DNA of 36,891 bases from an uncultured Devosia sp. GTDB taxonomy: Bacteria; Pseudomonadota; Alphaproteobacteria; Rhizobiales; Devosiaceae. The first letter of the stretch is position 1. Every line of letters begins with the position of its first letter. Under the pieces are notes generated by a model. That model was not told the DNA's origin, searched no databases, and saw only the letters and a list, made by a program, of their open reading frames with translations. Both the position numbers and the translations under genes were made by a program. Where the stretch lies: contig NZ_CAJXJS010000038.1 in NCBI RefSeq assembly GCF_913055165.1, positions 1-36,891 on the forward strand, written 5' to 3'. Shown here piece by piece: positions 9,150-16,846 of the stretch.

Positions 9150-9184
9150 AGGGGCTCCAGCTCTGCTGGAGCCCCTATTTCTTT
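9150..9184 (+). terminator. Strong intrinsic terminator after the tandem repeats
   Basis: A perfect 11-bp GC-rich stem is formed by aggggctccag (9150-9160) and ctggagcccct (9166-9176) around the loop ctctg. The U-rich tail atttcttt follows. This is the clearest Rho-independent terminator in the region. It lies 340 nt past the phosphomannomutase gene, so it could end that operon or a short transcript covering the 60-bp repeats. Confidence 0.85.
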
Positions 9185-9221
9185 ATCGATCATTCCCCAG
9201 CATCTGGCCCCCGGTGACGGC

Positions 9222-9584
9222 AATGTAGAGGTGTTAAATGATAAGGCCGATTACTACCGTTACTTCGACGCTACACCACAGGTGGAATTCCTCTATAGGT
9301 GCGTAGAACGCGCGATCGACTTCGATCTACCGAATGAGACGTGGTTCCTGCGATCACATGATAAGTTCATGGCGAATGTCAGCGCGCACATGGACCTGCC
9401 AAGCCGACTGGAAACATTGCTTTTCAGCTTCCTTCATGCCGGGAAGGGAAAGCTCTCCAAGCGCGCTCGAGAGAAGGAATTTCAGGGCCTGTCCGACGAC
9501 GAAGTGTCGTTCGTCGAAAGTGCTTATGTCGAAGCCTTTGCCTGGCAGAATCAACCTGGAAACCAACCCGGAAGGCATATTTAG
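9222..9584 (+). pseudogene. C-terminal remnant of a Fic family protein
   Basis: The frame from about 9222 reads LNDKADYYRYFDATPQVEFL and continues through a helical tail containing LSKRAREKEF and LSDDEV. I recognise this as the C-terminal region typical of Fic (AMPylating) proteins of the 'Fic family' type. The Fic core, including the HPFxxGNGR catalytic loop, is absent: upstream is the terminator and unrelated sequence, and the open frame only extends back to 9135 through that terminator. The remnant has no start signal and is very likely non-functional. It marks past rearrangement in this accessory stretch. Confidence 0.7.
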
Positions 9585-10071
9585 CAACTTGGCGCGTCTA
9601 TCCGGCAGAATATGCAATTGCCCGGCAAGTTTTACGCGTGACCGTCGACGATGGAGAAAGTCCGAGGGATGATGCCGGCGCAGGGGCGCTGCGATCGTCC
9701 TTGGGCGAAAGCAGACATGCGCGTTTTCCTTCGCTCATTTCCCGGGCGCGCCATACTTTCGAGATGCCGAGCAGCTCGGGCTGCACCCAAGACGACAATC
9801 GCTGACCGTTATCGCCTTGACTCAACCTGGCGTATATCGGGAGTTTTGTCGGGCAGGACCGCGCAAGATACTGTCTGGATTTGGTATCAAATCGCGATCG
9901 CCGGATGGCTGACCCAACACCTCTGGGAAACCACCCTCGACCCCAATAAATGTACTGACGCGGTTCAGCATTTTGTCCAGGCTTGCCGAGCAAGGTCGCG
10001 AAAGGCTCCCTATCGCGAGTTCAAAGCAGCCTGGGACGCAGGCCCGTCCCTAAGACACCGTCGGCCAGGAA
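9585..10071. other. Gene-free stretch, probably degraded sequence
   Basis: Open frames exist on both strands (for example 9651-10088 plus and 9598-9993 minus), but neither gives a recognisable protein, a plausible ribosome binding site or normal codon bias. The stretch continues directly from the Fic remnant, so it may hold further decayed mobile or accessory genes. Nothing specific can be supported. Confidence 0.45.
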
Positions 10072-10097
10072 GAGGGGCCGCCCGGTGAGCGGCCCCA
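10072..10097 (-). terminator. Terminator-like hairpin behind the exported-protein gene
   Basis: Arms ggggccgc (10074-10081) and gcggcccc (10089-10096) form a perfect 8-bp GC stem with a 7-nt loop, directly 3' of the stop codon at 10101-10103 on the minus strand. On that strand the stem is followed by the pyrimidine tail tcttcct. The tail is weak, but position and stem make it a probable terminator. Confidence 0.65.
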
Positions 10098-10100
10098 ATG

Positions 10101-11894
10101 TCATTTGGCTTCGGCGCTGATATTGACCTTGCCGAGAAGGCTGGTGGGGTCTTCTTCGGCCTCCATGAAGTCCATCATGGTCAAGCCAGGTTCGGACTTG
10201 GCTTTAATACCGATCATCAATGTCTTGGCATTGCCGGACACGAACTGGTTGATCGCGTCTCCAAGCTTGGCTGCGTCGGCCGCTCCCGCCATCATGCTGA
10301 TGACGGTGCCTTGTGCGAGGCCCGCGAAGACGGGCCTTAGCGTTGCCGGATCGGCGCCTTGTTCGGCGGCTACGACGGCCAGAATGATATCGGACAGACC
10401 GGCGTCGGTGACGGTCAGGTCGAGGTCGCGCACGGCAAGGGCCATGCCGGCCATCATGGATTGATCCATGTCCAGCGAGAACATCGCTTCGGTTGCATTG
10501 GCAATTGTTCCGGCAAGGACGACACTGGCAAGATCGACGCCGGAAACTGACACTTCCTCTATGGCCACGGTTTCCGTGGCCTGGTCCCAAGCGGCGGCAA
10601 AGCGGAAACCGGCGTCAATGTCCGTGATGCCCAGCGCGCGCAGTTGCTCGAACGTCTCATCGCCCGTGTCGGCAGGGATCGCGGCCTGGATCTGCGCAGC
10701 GGAGAGATCAATGTCAGTGGGAATGCCATTGAGGTAGCTGGCCAGCGAGAGGTCGAATTCGCCGACCTTGGCCTGAATGCGCGAACCCTCGTTCTCTGGA
10801 TCAGGAATGTCGATGTCCAGGCCCGCAAAGGAGAGGCCCTCCATCGCGGGTATCAGGGCACGCGCGTTCTGCTCGAGCCAGGCCTCGTCAACCAACTCCG
10901 GAGCGCTTTCCAGTGTTGCGATGGTGGTGGAAAGGTCCATGGGCTTGAAGGTGAAATTGTCGAGCGACATCTCGCCATCGCCCTCCACTTCGATGGCAAG
11001 GCCGTCCATGGCGATGGAGGGATAAACACCCGGGCTCATGCCGCCCATGGTCATGCCAGCAACTGAGAAGGCCATAGGGCGCCCTTCCTCGTCTTGGCCA
11101 TTGCAGTCGAATCCCTTGAAGGTGATGTCGGAGGTTTCAAAGGCGGTGAGGACATCGGCATACATCTTGAGGAACCGGCCCATGGTTGCCGGATCCACTT
11201 CGTCGCCTTGATCTTCCATGGCCTGACCAATCGCCATCATTTCTGCAAATGAGGTCTTGAGGGGGCGGGCCCTGAACTCGGCGCCGCTGACGGCACCGAA
11301 GCTGCATGTGACCTCGTCGCTTTCCAGCGTACCGCCTTCAGACACCAGGTTCGTGTAGATCGTCGAGAGTTCGGTCTGGCCGGCCGCATCGACTAGACCA
11401 TAGACACCCAATATACCTGCAATATCGAGATCGGCGGCGGACATGGCGCCGAAAGCGAAGGTCGCGTTGTCGGCGGCAAGGTCAATCCCTCCCAGGCTGA
11501 TGTTTGCGGCTTTGCCGTCGACCACATCCTCAAGCAGCAGGTCCTTGAAAATCAGTGTTGCATCCTTGGACGCGCCGTTCGACTGGGAGGTGACGTTCAC
11601 CTTGATTTCTGGGACCGAGATGCTTGTCGCGTCCAGGGTTGCCAGATCGCCCGCATTTTCGGCGACCTTGCCGCTCAAAATCTCGGTCAAGACCTCGTCG
11701 CCGAGATTGGACCCGACCGCGTCAATGCTGGGAATGGAGACCGAATAATCCATTTCCAGAGCAGCAGGGGCAGTTTCGCCGCCAGACTTAACCTTCTCCT
11801 TGGCCAGAACCGGGGCCTGGGGTAGTGCGACGCCCAAGAGGAGGGCTGTAGCGATCGCGGGGATAGTTCTGCGGACAGAGCAGTTGTTTAACAT
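10101..11894 (-). CDS. Exported protein of unknown function (597 aa)
   Basis: The protein starts with a clear Sec signal peptide: a basic start (MLNNCSVRRT), a hydrophobic core (IPAIATALLLGVAL) and an APVLA cleavage-like site. This predicts a periplasmic or secreted location. The mature part is acidic, rich in D, A, G and T, with almost no cysteine. It has repeated short blocks of the type 'xxLDLxxAxI' and 'SVSGVDLASVV', suggesting a beta-rich repetitive fold. I do not recognise a family. The ATG at 11894 is chosen because GGAG lies 6 nt upstream and the signal peptide follows at once; an in-frame start at 11981 would bury the signal peptide. It is monocistronic, with a terminator-like hairpin behind it. 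Confidence 0.8.
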   Translation of the reverse strand: MLNNCSVRRTIPAIATALLLGVALPQAPVLAKEKVKSGGETAPAALEMDYSVSIPSIDAVGSNLGDEVLTEILSGKVAENAGDLATLDATSISVPEIKVNVTSQSNGASKDATLIFKDLLLEDVVDGKAANISLGGIDLAADNATFAFGAMSAADLDIAGILGVYGLVDAAGQTELSTIYTNLVSEGGTLESDEVTCSFGAVSGAEFRARPLKTSFAEMMAIGQAMEDQGDEVDPATMGRFLKMYADVLTAFETSDITFKGFDCNGQDEEGRPMAFSVAGMTMGGMSPGVYPSIAMDGLAIEVEGDGEMSLDNFTFKPMDLSTTIATLESAPELVDEAWLEQNARALIPAMEGLSFAGLDIDIPDPENEGSRIQAKVGEFDLSLASYLNGIPTDIDLSAAQIQAAIPADTGDETFEQLRALGITDIDAGFRFAAAWDQATETVAIEEVSVSGVDLASVVLAGTIANATEAMFSLDMDQSMMAGMALAVRDLDLTVTDAGLSDIILAVVAAEQGADPATLRPVFAGLAQGTVISMMAGAADAAKLGDAINQFVSGNAKTLMIGIKAKSEPGLTMMDFMEAEEDPTSLLGKVNISAEAK

Positions 11895-12294
11895 GGTTTT
11901 CTCCGGTTCCATGCATTCAGTCTTGGGCTTCAAAGGGGCAGGTCCAGCGTATTGATGGACCATGAGCGCATGCGAGAACAAAGACGCGCCAGCGAGAGAA
12001 CGTCAAGCCATGCCAGGCGCAGGTCGGCAGGGCCCGAACGGCAACGAGGGCAGGATGCGGGACGGGCGCTTGAGCCTCTGGTGCCCGCTAAGAGGTCGTT
12101 CGACCCCCGATAGCGGGTGCGGAGATCGGCTCTTCACACGGATGCATGACAGACAGACGGGCCGTTCGTCGGCATTCTTAGGAAACTATTCTTGCACCGT
12201 GAACCAAGATTCGAGCTGCGCCGCGGCGCCAATTGCCAGATATTGGTGTCCCTCCGACCATGCCTTGTGTCAATAATGATTCTCAGGAGAGAAA
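11895..12294. other. Divergent intergenic region (400 bp)
   Basis: It separates two divergently transcribed genes and should hold both promoters. I see no clear -35/-10 pair. A nested stem-loop is present at 12084-12117 (listed separately). No protein-coding frame with a credible start was found. Confidence 0.5.
12084..12117. repeat. Nested inverted repeat
   Basis: The outer arms cccgcta (12084-12090) and tagcggg (12111-12117) enclose a perfect inner palindrome ggtcg-tt-cgacc (12094-12105). No T-run follows. It lies between divergent genes, so it could be a regulatory palindrome; the function is unknown. Confidence 0.4.
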
Positions 12295-12603
12295 ATGCGC
12301 AAGATTATCGATGGCAATAGTTACAATACCGATACGGCCACAAAGGTCTGTAAAATGACGTGCACTGCCCATCATAGCGATTTCGACTGGCATGATACAT
12401 GGCTCTATCGCACTAGCAAGGGCAACTGGTTCTTGGCCGGAGAGGGCAACGGCTCTTCCATGTGGAAGCGCCCCGCTGTTGGCGGTGACTCTGTTCCGGG
12501 AGAAGGTGTGCGTCCGCTTACCGAGGATGAGGCCCGCGAGGTGCTCGAGCAGGAGGATGACGTCATCGCCATTGATGAGTATTTCACGGTCGAAGAGGCC
12601 TAG
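12295..12603 (+). CDS. Small acidic protein of unknown function (102 aa)
   Basis: The ATG at 12295 is preceded by AGGAG with suitable spacing (caggagagaaaATG), and a probable terminator follows the stop, so this looks like a true single-gene unit. The protein has two cysteines close together (VCKMTC) and an aromatic block LYRTSKGNWFLAGEG. A helical acidic C-terminus follows (LTEDEAREVLEQEDD). I do not recognise a named family and see no catalytic motif. Proteins with a similar layout occur on accessory elements, and this one sits 300 bp from a recombinase pseudogene, so a mobile origin is plausible but unproven. Confidence 0.75.
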   Translation: MRKIIDGNSYNTDTATKVCKMTCTAHHSDFDWHDTWLYRTSKGNWFLAGEGNGSSMWKRPAVGGDSVPGEGVRPLTEDEAREVLEQEDDVIAIDEYFTVEEA

Positions 12604-12662
12604 TCTGGGATAGCAGTCTGCTCGAACCGAATGGGTCAGCGCGTCAAAGTCAGGCAAAAACG

Positions 12663-12690
12663 AAGGCTCCGGGATGCTGGGGCCTTTTCC
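12663..12690 (+). terminator. Probable intrinsic terminator
   Basis: Arms aaggctcc (12663-12670) and ggggcctt (12679-12686) pair with one G-U wobble around an 8-nt loop, followed by ttcc within a ttttcc run. It lies 60 nt past the stop of the 102-aa ORF. Confidence 0.5.
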
Positions 12691-12855
12691 TATTGGCGCG
12701 GTTTGATCGCACTTGATCAGCCCCCAGGACCTGACATCGCAAGGCCTCTAAGCGCTGTCATATGTTGCAGGAGGGAAAGCAATCTCGATCGACAAGTGTC
12801 CTTTCCGCACCTTCGCGTCGCGACAGGGTCGGAGCGGAGAATCATGCAGCGCCCC

Positions 12856-12883
12856 CGGGACCGGGCTGGGATGTCCGGTCCCG
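12856..12883. repeat. Perfect 9-bp inverted repeat beside the recombinase pseudogene
   Basis: cgggaccgg (12856-12864) and ccggtcccg (12875-12883) are perfect inverted copies around a 10-nt spacer. The element sits just past the 3' end of the recombinase reading frame. There is no T-run for termination on the minus strand. It could be a weak terminator or a recombinase arm/core site; the latter is only a guess from location. Confidence 0.45.
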
Positions 12884-12897
12884 TCCTGATCTCACCC

Positions 12898-13911
12898 CTA
12901 GGAAGCGCGGTTCCGTTTTATGTAGGCCGTAGCGTACGAAACCGCCGATGAGGTTCCATTGCCGGAGGTTACCGCCAGACATCGATCTCGGTACGATCGA
13001 CATAGCAACACGGTTGTGGCCGACTTCCAGCCGCCCGCCTTCATCAGACGCAGGAGATCATGCCCATCCTCGAGCAGCGTTTGCGCTGCGCCGATCCTCA
13101 GGGAATGTCCGCTGATCTGGTTGACAAGGTCGCTTGGCAGGCCGGCGCCTGTCGCAATGGATTTGAGGAGGCGCGAGATCGAGAAACCCGACATATGGCG
13201 TGCCACGGCGCGTCCCCGATAGACCGGCCGAATCAAGGGGCCGTGTTCGATCCCAGCCGTCTCGATCCACTCAAGAACGGTCCTGGCCGTCTCCGGTGAG
13301 AGCGTGATGATCCGGCCATCGCCCATCTGGTCGGCTTTTCCGCGGCGAATGAGCAAGGCCAACTGTCCCTGGCGATTGTGCACAACGTCATCGAGCCTCA
13401 GGGCGGCAAGCTCCGAGCGTCGACAAAGCCCCTCAAAACCCAGGGCGACGAGAACCTTGTCCCGCTTTCCGGCGAGCATGCTTTTGCAACTCGACAGCAT
13501 TTGGGCGCGCAAGTCCCGGTCGATGCCATGGGCCTGGCGCGGGCGATTGGGCCGGTAGCGCTGGGTGCGCCGCCGCGCGAGGCGAACGCGTTCGCTGGTG
13601 CCCGGATTGTCGAGTTCGAGTGCCCGATGGACCCGCACGGCCGCTGCCAGCCGCCGGATAAGGGTGGCGGAATTGAGTGTCCCGATCATCTCGTCAAGAT
13701 AGCGGGCCAGGGTCTCGGGTGTTGAGGGCAGGGGACAGGCGCCCTTCTCCGCGCACCAGTCGGCAAAGAGTGAAAAGTCCGGGGCGTATCCGGAAATCGT
13801 CGTCGTGGCATAGGCGCCCTCTAACGCCTTGAGTGCGCCTCGCCAATCATGCCCAGCGGAAGGCACCCCGGGCGCAGAAGCGCAAGGGCCGTGCGAAATA
13901 CCCTCGCTCAT
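12898..13911 (-). pseudogene. Tyrosine recombinase/integrase, frameshifted at the active-site tyrosine
   Basis: The product is a site-specific recombinase of the phage-integrase fold: a SAM-like N-terminal core-binding domain (about 20-105), then a catalytic domain with R in GLCRRSELAAL, a lysine in RRGKADQ and SGHSLRIGAAQ. The expected end, GGWKSATTV then xRY, is interrupted. The current frame reads LLCRSYRDRCL and continues to 12898, whereas another frame gives YVDRTEIDVWR then a TAA at 12971-12969, a canonical ending. The tyrosine codon of that frame is at 13002-13004. Loss of 2 nt near 13005-13012 explains it. The ATG at 13911 has GGGAGAAGG upstream and overlaps the preceding ORF by ATGA. 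The enzyme is probably inactive unless the frameshift is programmed or a sequencing error. Confidence 0.82.
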
Positions 13912-14294
13912 GCCCCTTCTCCCACCTTTCCATTGGTGACGGTCCGGCGTTGGGTCGGCAGACCCGGAATGATCGACACCGCGTTGCGAAAGAGGCGCCA
14001 AGCGCGCCGCCAGGCTGTGTGAACCAGCGGGCGACCTGCAACGACCCAGCCCATGGCGAGCACAAAGGCCGGCTCATGCTGCAGAGACGGCCTTGCCGCG
14101 AAGCGCGGCAGCACATCGCGCTCAATGGTCGTGACCATGGCGCAGGCGTCGGTGGCCAGCACCGGCACTCCGGCCCAGACGACCGCGGCAGCGCCAGTCG
14201 CTTTGGCAATGTGCCGCCGGAAAAGGTCCGGATTACGGACGAGGCCACACTGAAACCTGCCCGACCCATCGGCGACAACGACGATCATCTTCAT
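13908..14294 (-). CDS. Unknown 128-aa protein in the recombinase cassette
   Basis: It starts at an ATG at 14294 with GGAGG 7 nt upstream, and ends with a TGA overlapping the recombinase start (ATGA at 13911-13908). Its own ATG overlaps the stop of the 45-aa ORF in the same way, so the three are almost certainly translated in a chain. The sequence opens MKMIVVVADGSGRFQCG. It has a hydrophobic, alanine/valine-rich middle (GAAAVVWAGVPVL, VLAMGWVVAG) and a basic C-terminus. No known domain is recognised. A partner of the recombinase, such as an accessory or directionality factor, is conceivable from context only. Confidence 0.6.
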   Translation of the reverse strand: MKMIVVVADGSGRFQCGLVRNPDLFRRHIAKATGAAAVVWAGVPVLATDACAMVTTIERDVLPRFAARPSLQHEPAFVLAMGWVVAGRPLVHTAWRRAWRLFRNAVSIIPGLPTQRRTVTNGKVGEGA

Positions 14295-14428
14295 CGCGTG
14301 CCTCCGATGCGGAAGCCGCATTGTGCGCGGGCGGCTGCAAATCGGGGAGGATAGGTGAAATAGTGGCGGAAGGACGCAAAGACGCCTTCAACAACGCGCC
14401 AGAGCGCGTTAGGGCTGATGTCAGCCAT
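14291..14428 (-). CDS. Small 45-aa ORF opening the recombinase cassette
   Basis: An ATG at 14428 preceded by AGGAG (6 nt spacing) opens a 45-codon frame beginning MADISPNALWRVVEGVFASF and ending in TGA at 14291-14293. The stop overlaps the start of the 128-aa ORF (ATGA). It is too short for usual gene callers. The good ribosome binding site and exact overlap support a real gene. The product is amphipathic and basic near its end; no family is recognised. Confidence 0.55.
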   Translation of the reverse strand: MADISPNALWRVVEGVFASFRHYFTYPPRFAAARAQCGFRIGGTR

Positions 14429-14846
14429 GGTCGACTCCTGTGATCGCAGGATTGATCTGGTCAGGCCGTCTCGGTGTTACCAGCACCGGGGCGGCCGCCT
14501 TAACGACGACACGCCCAACCCGACACGAGGCCATGATCAGCCTCGACCAGACATTGATCGCACAAAAAGAGAACAAAGCCAGCATCTTGCGCTGTTAGGG
14601 TTAAAGGGATGCATTGGGCTTAAATGCGATCCAGTGGGCGCGTAGGCCCATCATCTGCGGTAAACAAGGTTCTGAGGTCAGGCGACCAGTGTAGAAGCGA
14701 TCGACAACCTTCCTTTTCGCACTTTAACACACTGACGTGTTGAACTTCTTGTCTTACCGCGATACCGATGGGGCCGAAAAACGCTCGTCACATGCAAGCA
14801 TTGTTGAGCCGGCTTTCTGACGGCGCTTCTATTTAGGTCGAAAAAT
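14429..14846. other. Divergent intergenic region (418 bp)
   Basis: It lies between the minus-strand recombinase cassette and the plus-strand permease gene, so it must carry both promoters. I see two short palindromes: cgaggc/gcctcg arms at 14526-14545, and the inverted repeat at 14723-14744 listed separately. No RNA gene or further protein frame is supported. Confidence 0.5.
14723..14744. promoter_or_regulatory. Candidate operator upstream of the SLC13-type permease
   Basis: tttaacac (14723-14730) and gtgttgaa (14737-14744) form an inverted repeat with one mismatch and a 6-nt spacer, about 100 nt upstream of the permease start. The size and spacing suit a LysR-type or other dimeric regulator, which would fit a sulfate-responsive operon. 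This is inference; no promoter hexamers of good quality flank it. Confidence 0.3.
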
Positions 14847-16622
14847 ATGGCGCTGGACCAGATCTTCGTGCTTGTCCTCCTCGGCCTGGTCTTTCTGAGC
14901 TTTGTTAAAGAAATATACCCCCCCGAAGTCACGGCCCTTGGCGCCTCGGCCACCTTGTTGGCGACGGGTGTTTTGTCGACCGATGAGTTCCTGGCGGTCT
15001 TCAGCTCCCCGGCGGCTATAACCATCGCCATGATGTTCATCATCTCGGCCTCGCTCGAGCGAACCGGAGTGCTCGATGTCGTGGGCATGGCGATCAAGAC
15101 TATCGCCCGCGGGTCGCTTTTGCGTGCGCTTCTCGTGATGATGGTCGGCGCTACCGTATCCTCTGCCTTCATCAACAACACACCTGTGGTGGTCCTTCTC
15201 ACCCCGATCATGATCTCTGTGGCAAGTTCGGTCGGCGTCCAACCCTCGCGTCTCCTTATCCCCCTGTCCTATGCGGCCATTTTCGGCGGCACCCTGACCC
15301 TTGTGGGCACATCCACCAACGTACTCGTCAGTGGTGTGGCCGAGAAGGCGGGCATGACGCCGATCGGCATGTTCGAAATGACCGCTGTAGGCGCGGTGTT
15401 TGTCGTCGTCGGGCTCGTCTATATGATGTTTGCTGGACGGTTCCTGATTCCTGATCGGGCCTCGATGGCCAGCATGCTCTCCAAGGAGGGCAAGCGGCGC
15501 TTCATGGCCCGGTTCCTGATCCCGCACGGGTCAAAGTATGTCGGCAAGATGCTCAAGGACTTGCCCTTCCACGATTCGACAACGCGGATCCTTGATGTCG
15601 TGCGTGGTGAGACATCGATGCGGCGCAGGCTGGAGGAACTGATCCTCCAACCCGGCGACAGGGTGGTGGTCAAGACCGACACCGGCGAAATCCTGGGTTT
15701 GAAGGAAAACGGCCAGATCGAGTTCCGCGAAGTGGAAGACAGCGGCCTTGAGCCGGTGACCGCAGAGCAGACGGTGCTAATGGAGGCTAGCGTCGGTCCG
15801 AATTCGCATCTCGTCGGCCGCCCGGTCCTGGAGCTCAAGCTGCGGCGCAAATATGGCGTCTACCTCATTGCCGTGCACCGACAGGAGCAGAACATCTCGC
15901 AAAATGTTCAGGCCCTACACCTGCAGTTTGCTGATACTCTATTGCTTGAAGGCCCACCAGAGGGCATCCGGCGCCTGGTGGACGACGGAGGAGTGGTCAA
16001 TCTGAGCGCACCCTCTGAGCGGGCGATCCGCCGCGACCGTGCACCGATCGCTGTCTTCACCATTCTCGGAGTGGTATTGCTCGCGGCCTTCGATTTATTG
16101 CCGATAGCAGGGCTTTCGGTCATCGGCGCGGTTGTCGTTATGGTCACCAAGTGCATCGATGCCCAGGACGCGTTCGACGCTATAGACTGGCGTATCCTGT
16201 TTCTAATTTTCGGGATGCTGGGGTTCTCGCAGGCGCTGGAAACCACCGGTACATTGCAAGTCGTCGTCAACCTTGTTGCTGCTAATTTTGCCCATGCCGG
16301 ACCCTTGGCTCTGCTCGCGGCGGTCTACATCCTCACCAGTGTGCTGACCGAGATGGTTTCCAATAACGCGGTCGCAGTGCTTGTGGCGCCGCTCGCGATC
16401 GCTTTGGCAACCCACCTCGGATATGATCCCCGCCCGTTCTTGATTGCGGTGATGTTCGCGGCGTCTGCCAGTTTCGCTACTCCGATCGGCTACCAGACCA
16501 ACACATTTGTCTATGGTGCGGGTGGATATAAGTTCAGGGACTTTCTGGTCGTGGGGCTGCCGCTCAACGTTATTTTTGCCATCGTGGCCATTGTCGTCAT
16601 CCCGATATTTTTCCCGCTGTAG
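14847..16622 (+). CDS. SLC13/ArsB-type anion permease with RCK C-domains, probable sulfate transporter
   Basis: This inner-membrane carrier of 591 aa has an N-terminal block of hydrophobic segments (residues 1-205). A soluble middle (about 210-400) resembles two tandem TrkA-C (RCK-C) domains (KYGVYLIAVHRQEQ, LHLQFADTLLLEGP). A second membrane block runs to the end. The conserved permease elements FINNTPVVVLLTP and MVSNNAVAVLVAP, one in each half, are typical of the divalent-anion:Na+ symporter family. The genes that follow (cysQ, cysD, cysNC) activate sulfate, so sulfate is the most likely substrate, although other anions are transported by relatives. A 224-nt gap separates it from cysQ, so co-transcription is likely but not certain. 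Confidence 0.85.
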   Translation: MALDQIFVLVLLGLVFLSFVKEIYPPEVTALGASATLLATGVLSTDEFLAVFSSPAAITIAMMFIISASLERTGVLDVVGMAIKTIARGSLLRALLVMMVGATVSSAFINNTPVVVLLTPIMISVASSVGVQPSRLLIPLSYAAIFGGTLTLVGTSTNVLVSGVAEKAGMTPIGMFEMTAVGAVFVVVGLVYMMFAGRFLIPDRASMASMLSKEGKRRFMARFLIPHGSKYVGKMLKDLPFHDSTTRILDVVRGETSMRRRLEELILQPGDRVVVKTDTGEILGLKENGQIEFREVEDSGLEPVTAEQTVLMEASVGPNSHLVGRPVLELKLRRKYGVYLIAVHRQEQNISQNVQALHLQFADTLLLEGPPEGIRRLVDDGGVVNLSAPSERAIRRDRAPIAVFTILGVVLLAAFDLLPIAGLSVIGAVVVMVTKCIDAQDAFDAIDWRILFLIFGMLGFSQALETTGTLQVVVNLVAANFAHAGPLALLAAVYILTSVLTEMVSNNAVAVLVAPLAIALATHLGYDPRPFLIAVMFAASASFATPIGYQTNTFVYGAGGYKFRDFLVVGLPLNVIFAIVAIVVIPIFFPL

Positions 16623-16846
16623 TATAGTTGACCGGTGTTTCTCGAAATCGGGCCCGTCATACGACGCGGCCTATGGCATGCGTTTACGTTATAGGAGCCA
16701 TGTACTCAACGCGCTGGCTTTAAGGCGCCAGAGGTCCTCTGCTCTAGTCCGGTTGGACAATAACCATTTATTCAATATCCACTGGCGACCGGAATGGCAG
16801 TTACAGTAGGGATTGGCGAAATCGATAGCAGAAGGCGGCTTGGGTC

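Noticed and set aside
8975..9223. Minus-strand protein containing an LPVPESQPWVHPPA repeat
   Set aside because: It would start inside the terminator region and has no ribosome binding site; the repeat period of 60 bp is enough to create the periodic frame.
9651..10088. A 145-aa plus-strand ORF
   Set aside because: No recognisable fold, unusual codon pattern and no start signal; it also runs into the terminator hairpin of the opposite gene.
13833..14354. A 173-aa plus-strand ORF opposite the recombinase cassette
   Set aside because: Minus-strand ORFs here have ribosome binding sites and exact ATGA overlaps, whereas this frame is R/H/G-rich and has none.
14829..15527. A 232-aa frame antisense to the SLC13-type permease
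   Set aside because: It is very rich in H, R, D and G with no hydrophobic or conserved blocks; the sense frame is a recognisable permease.
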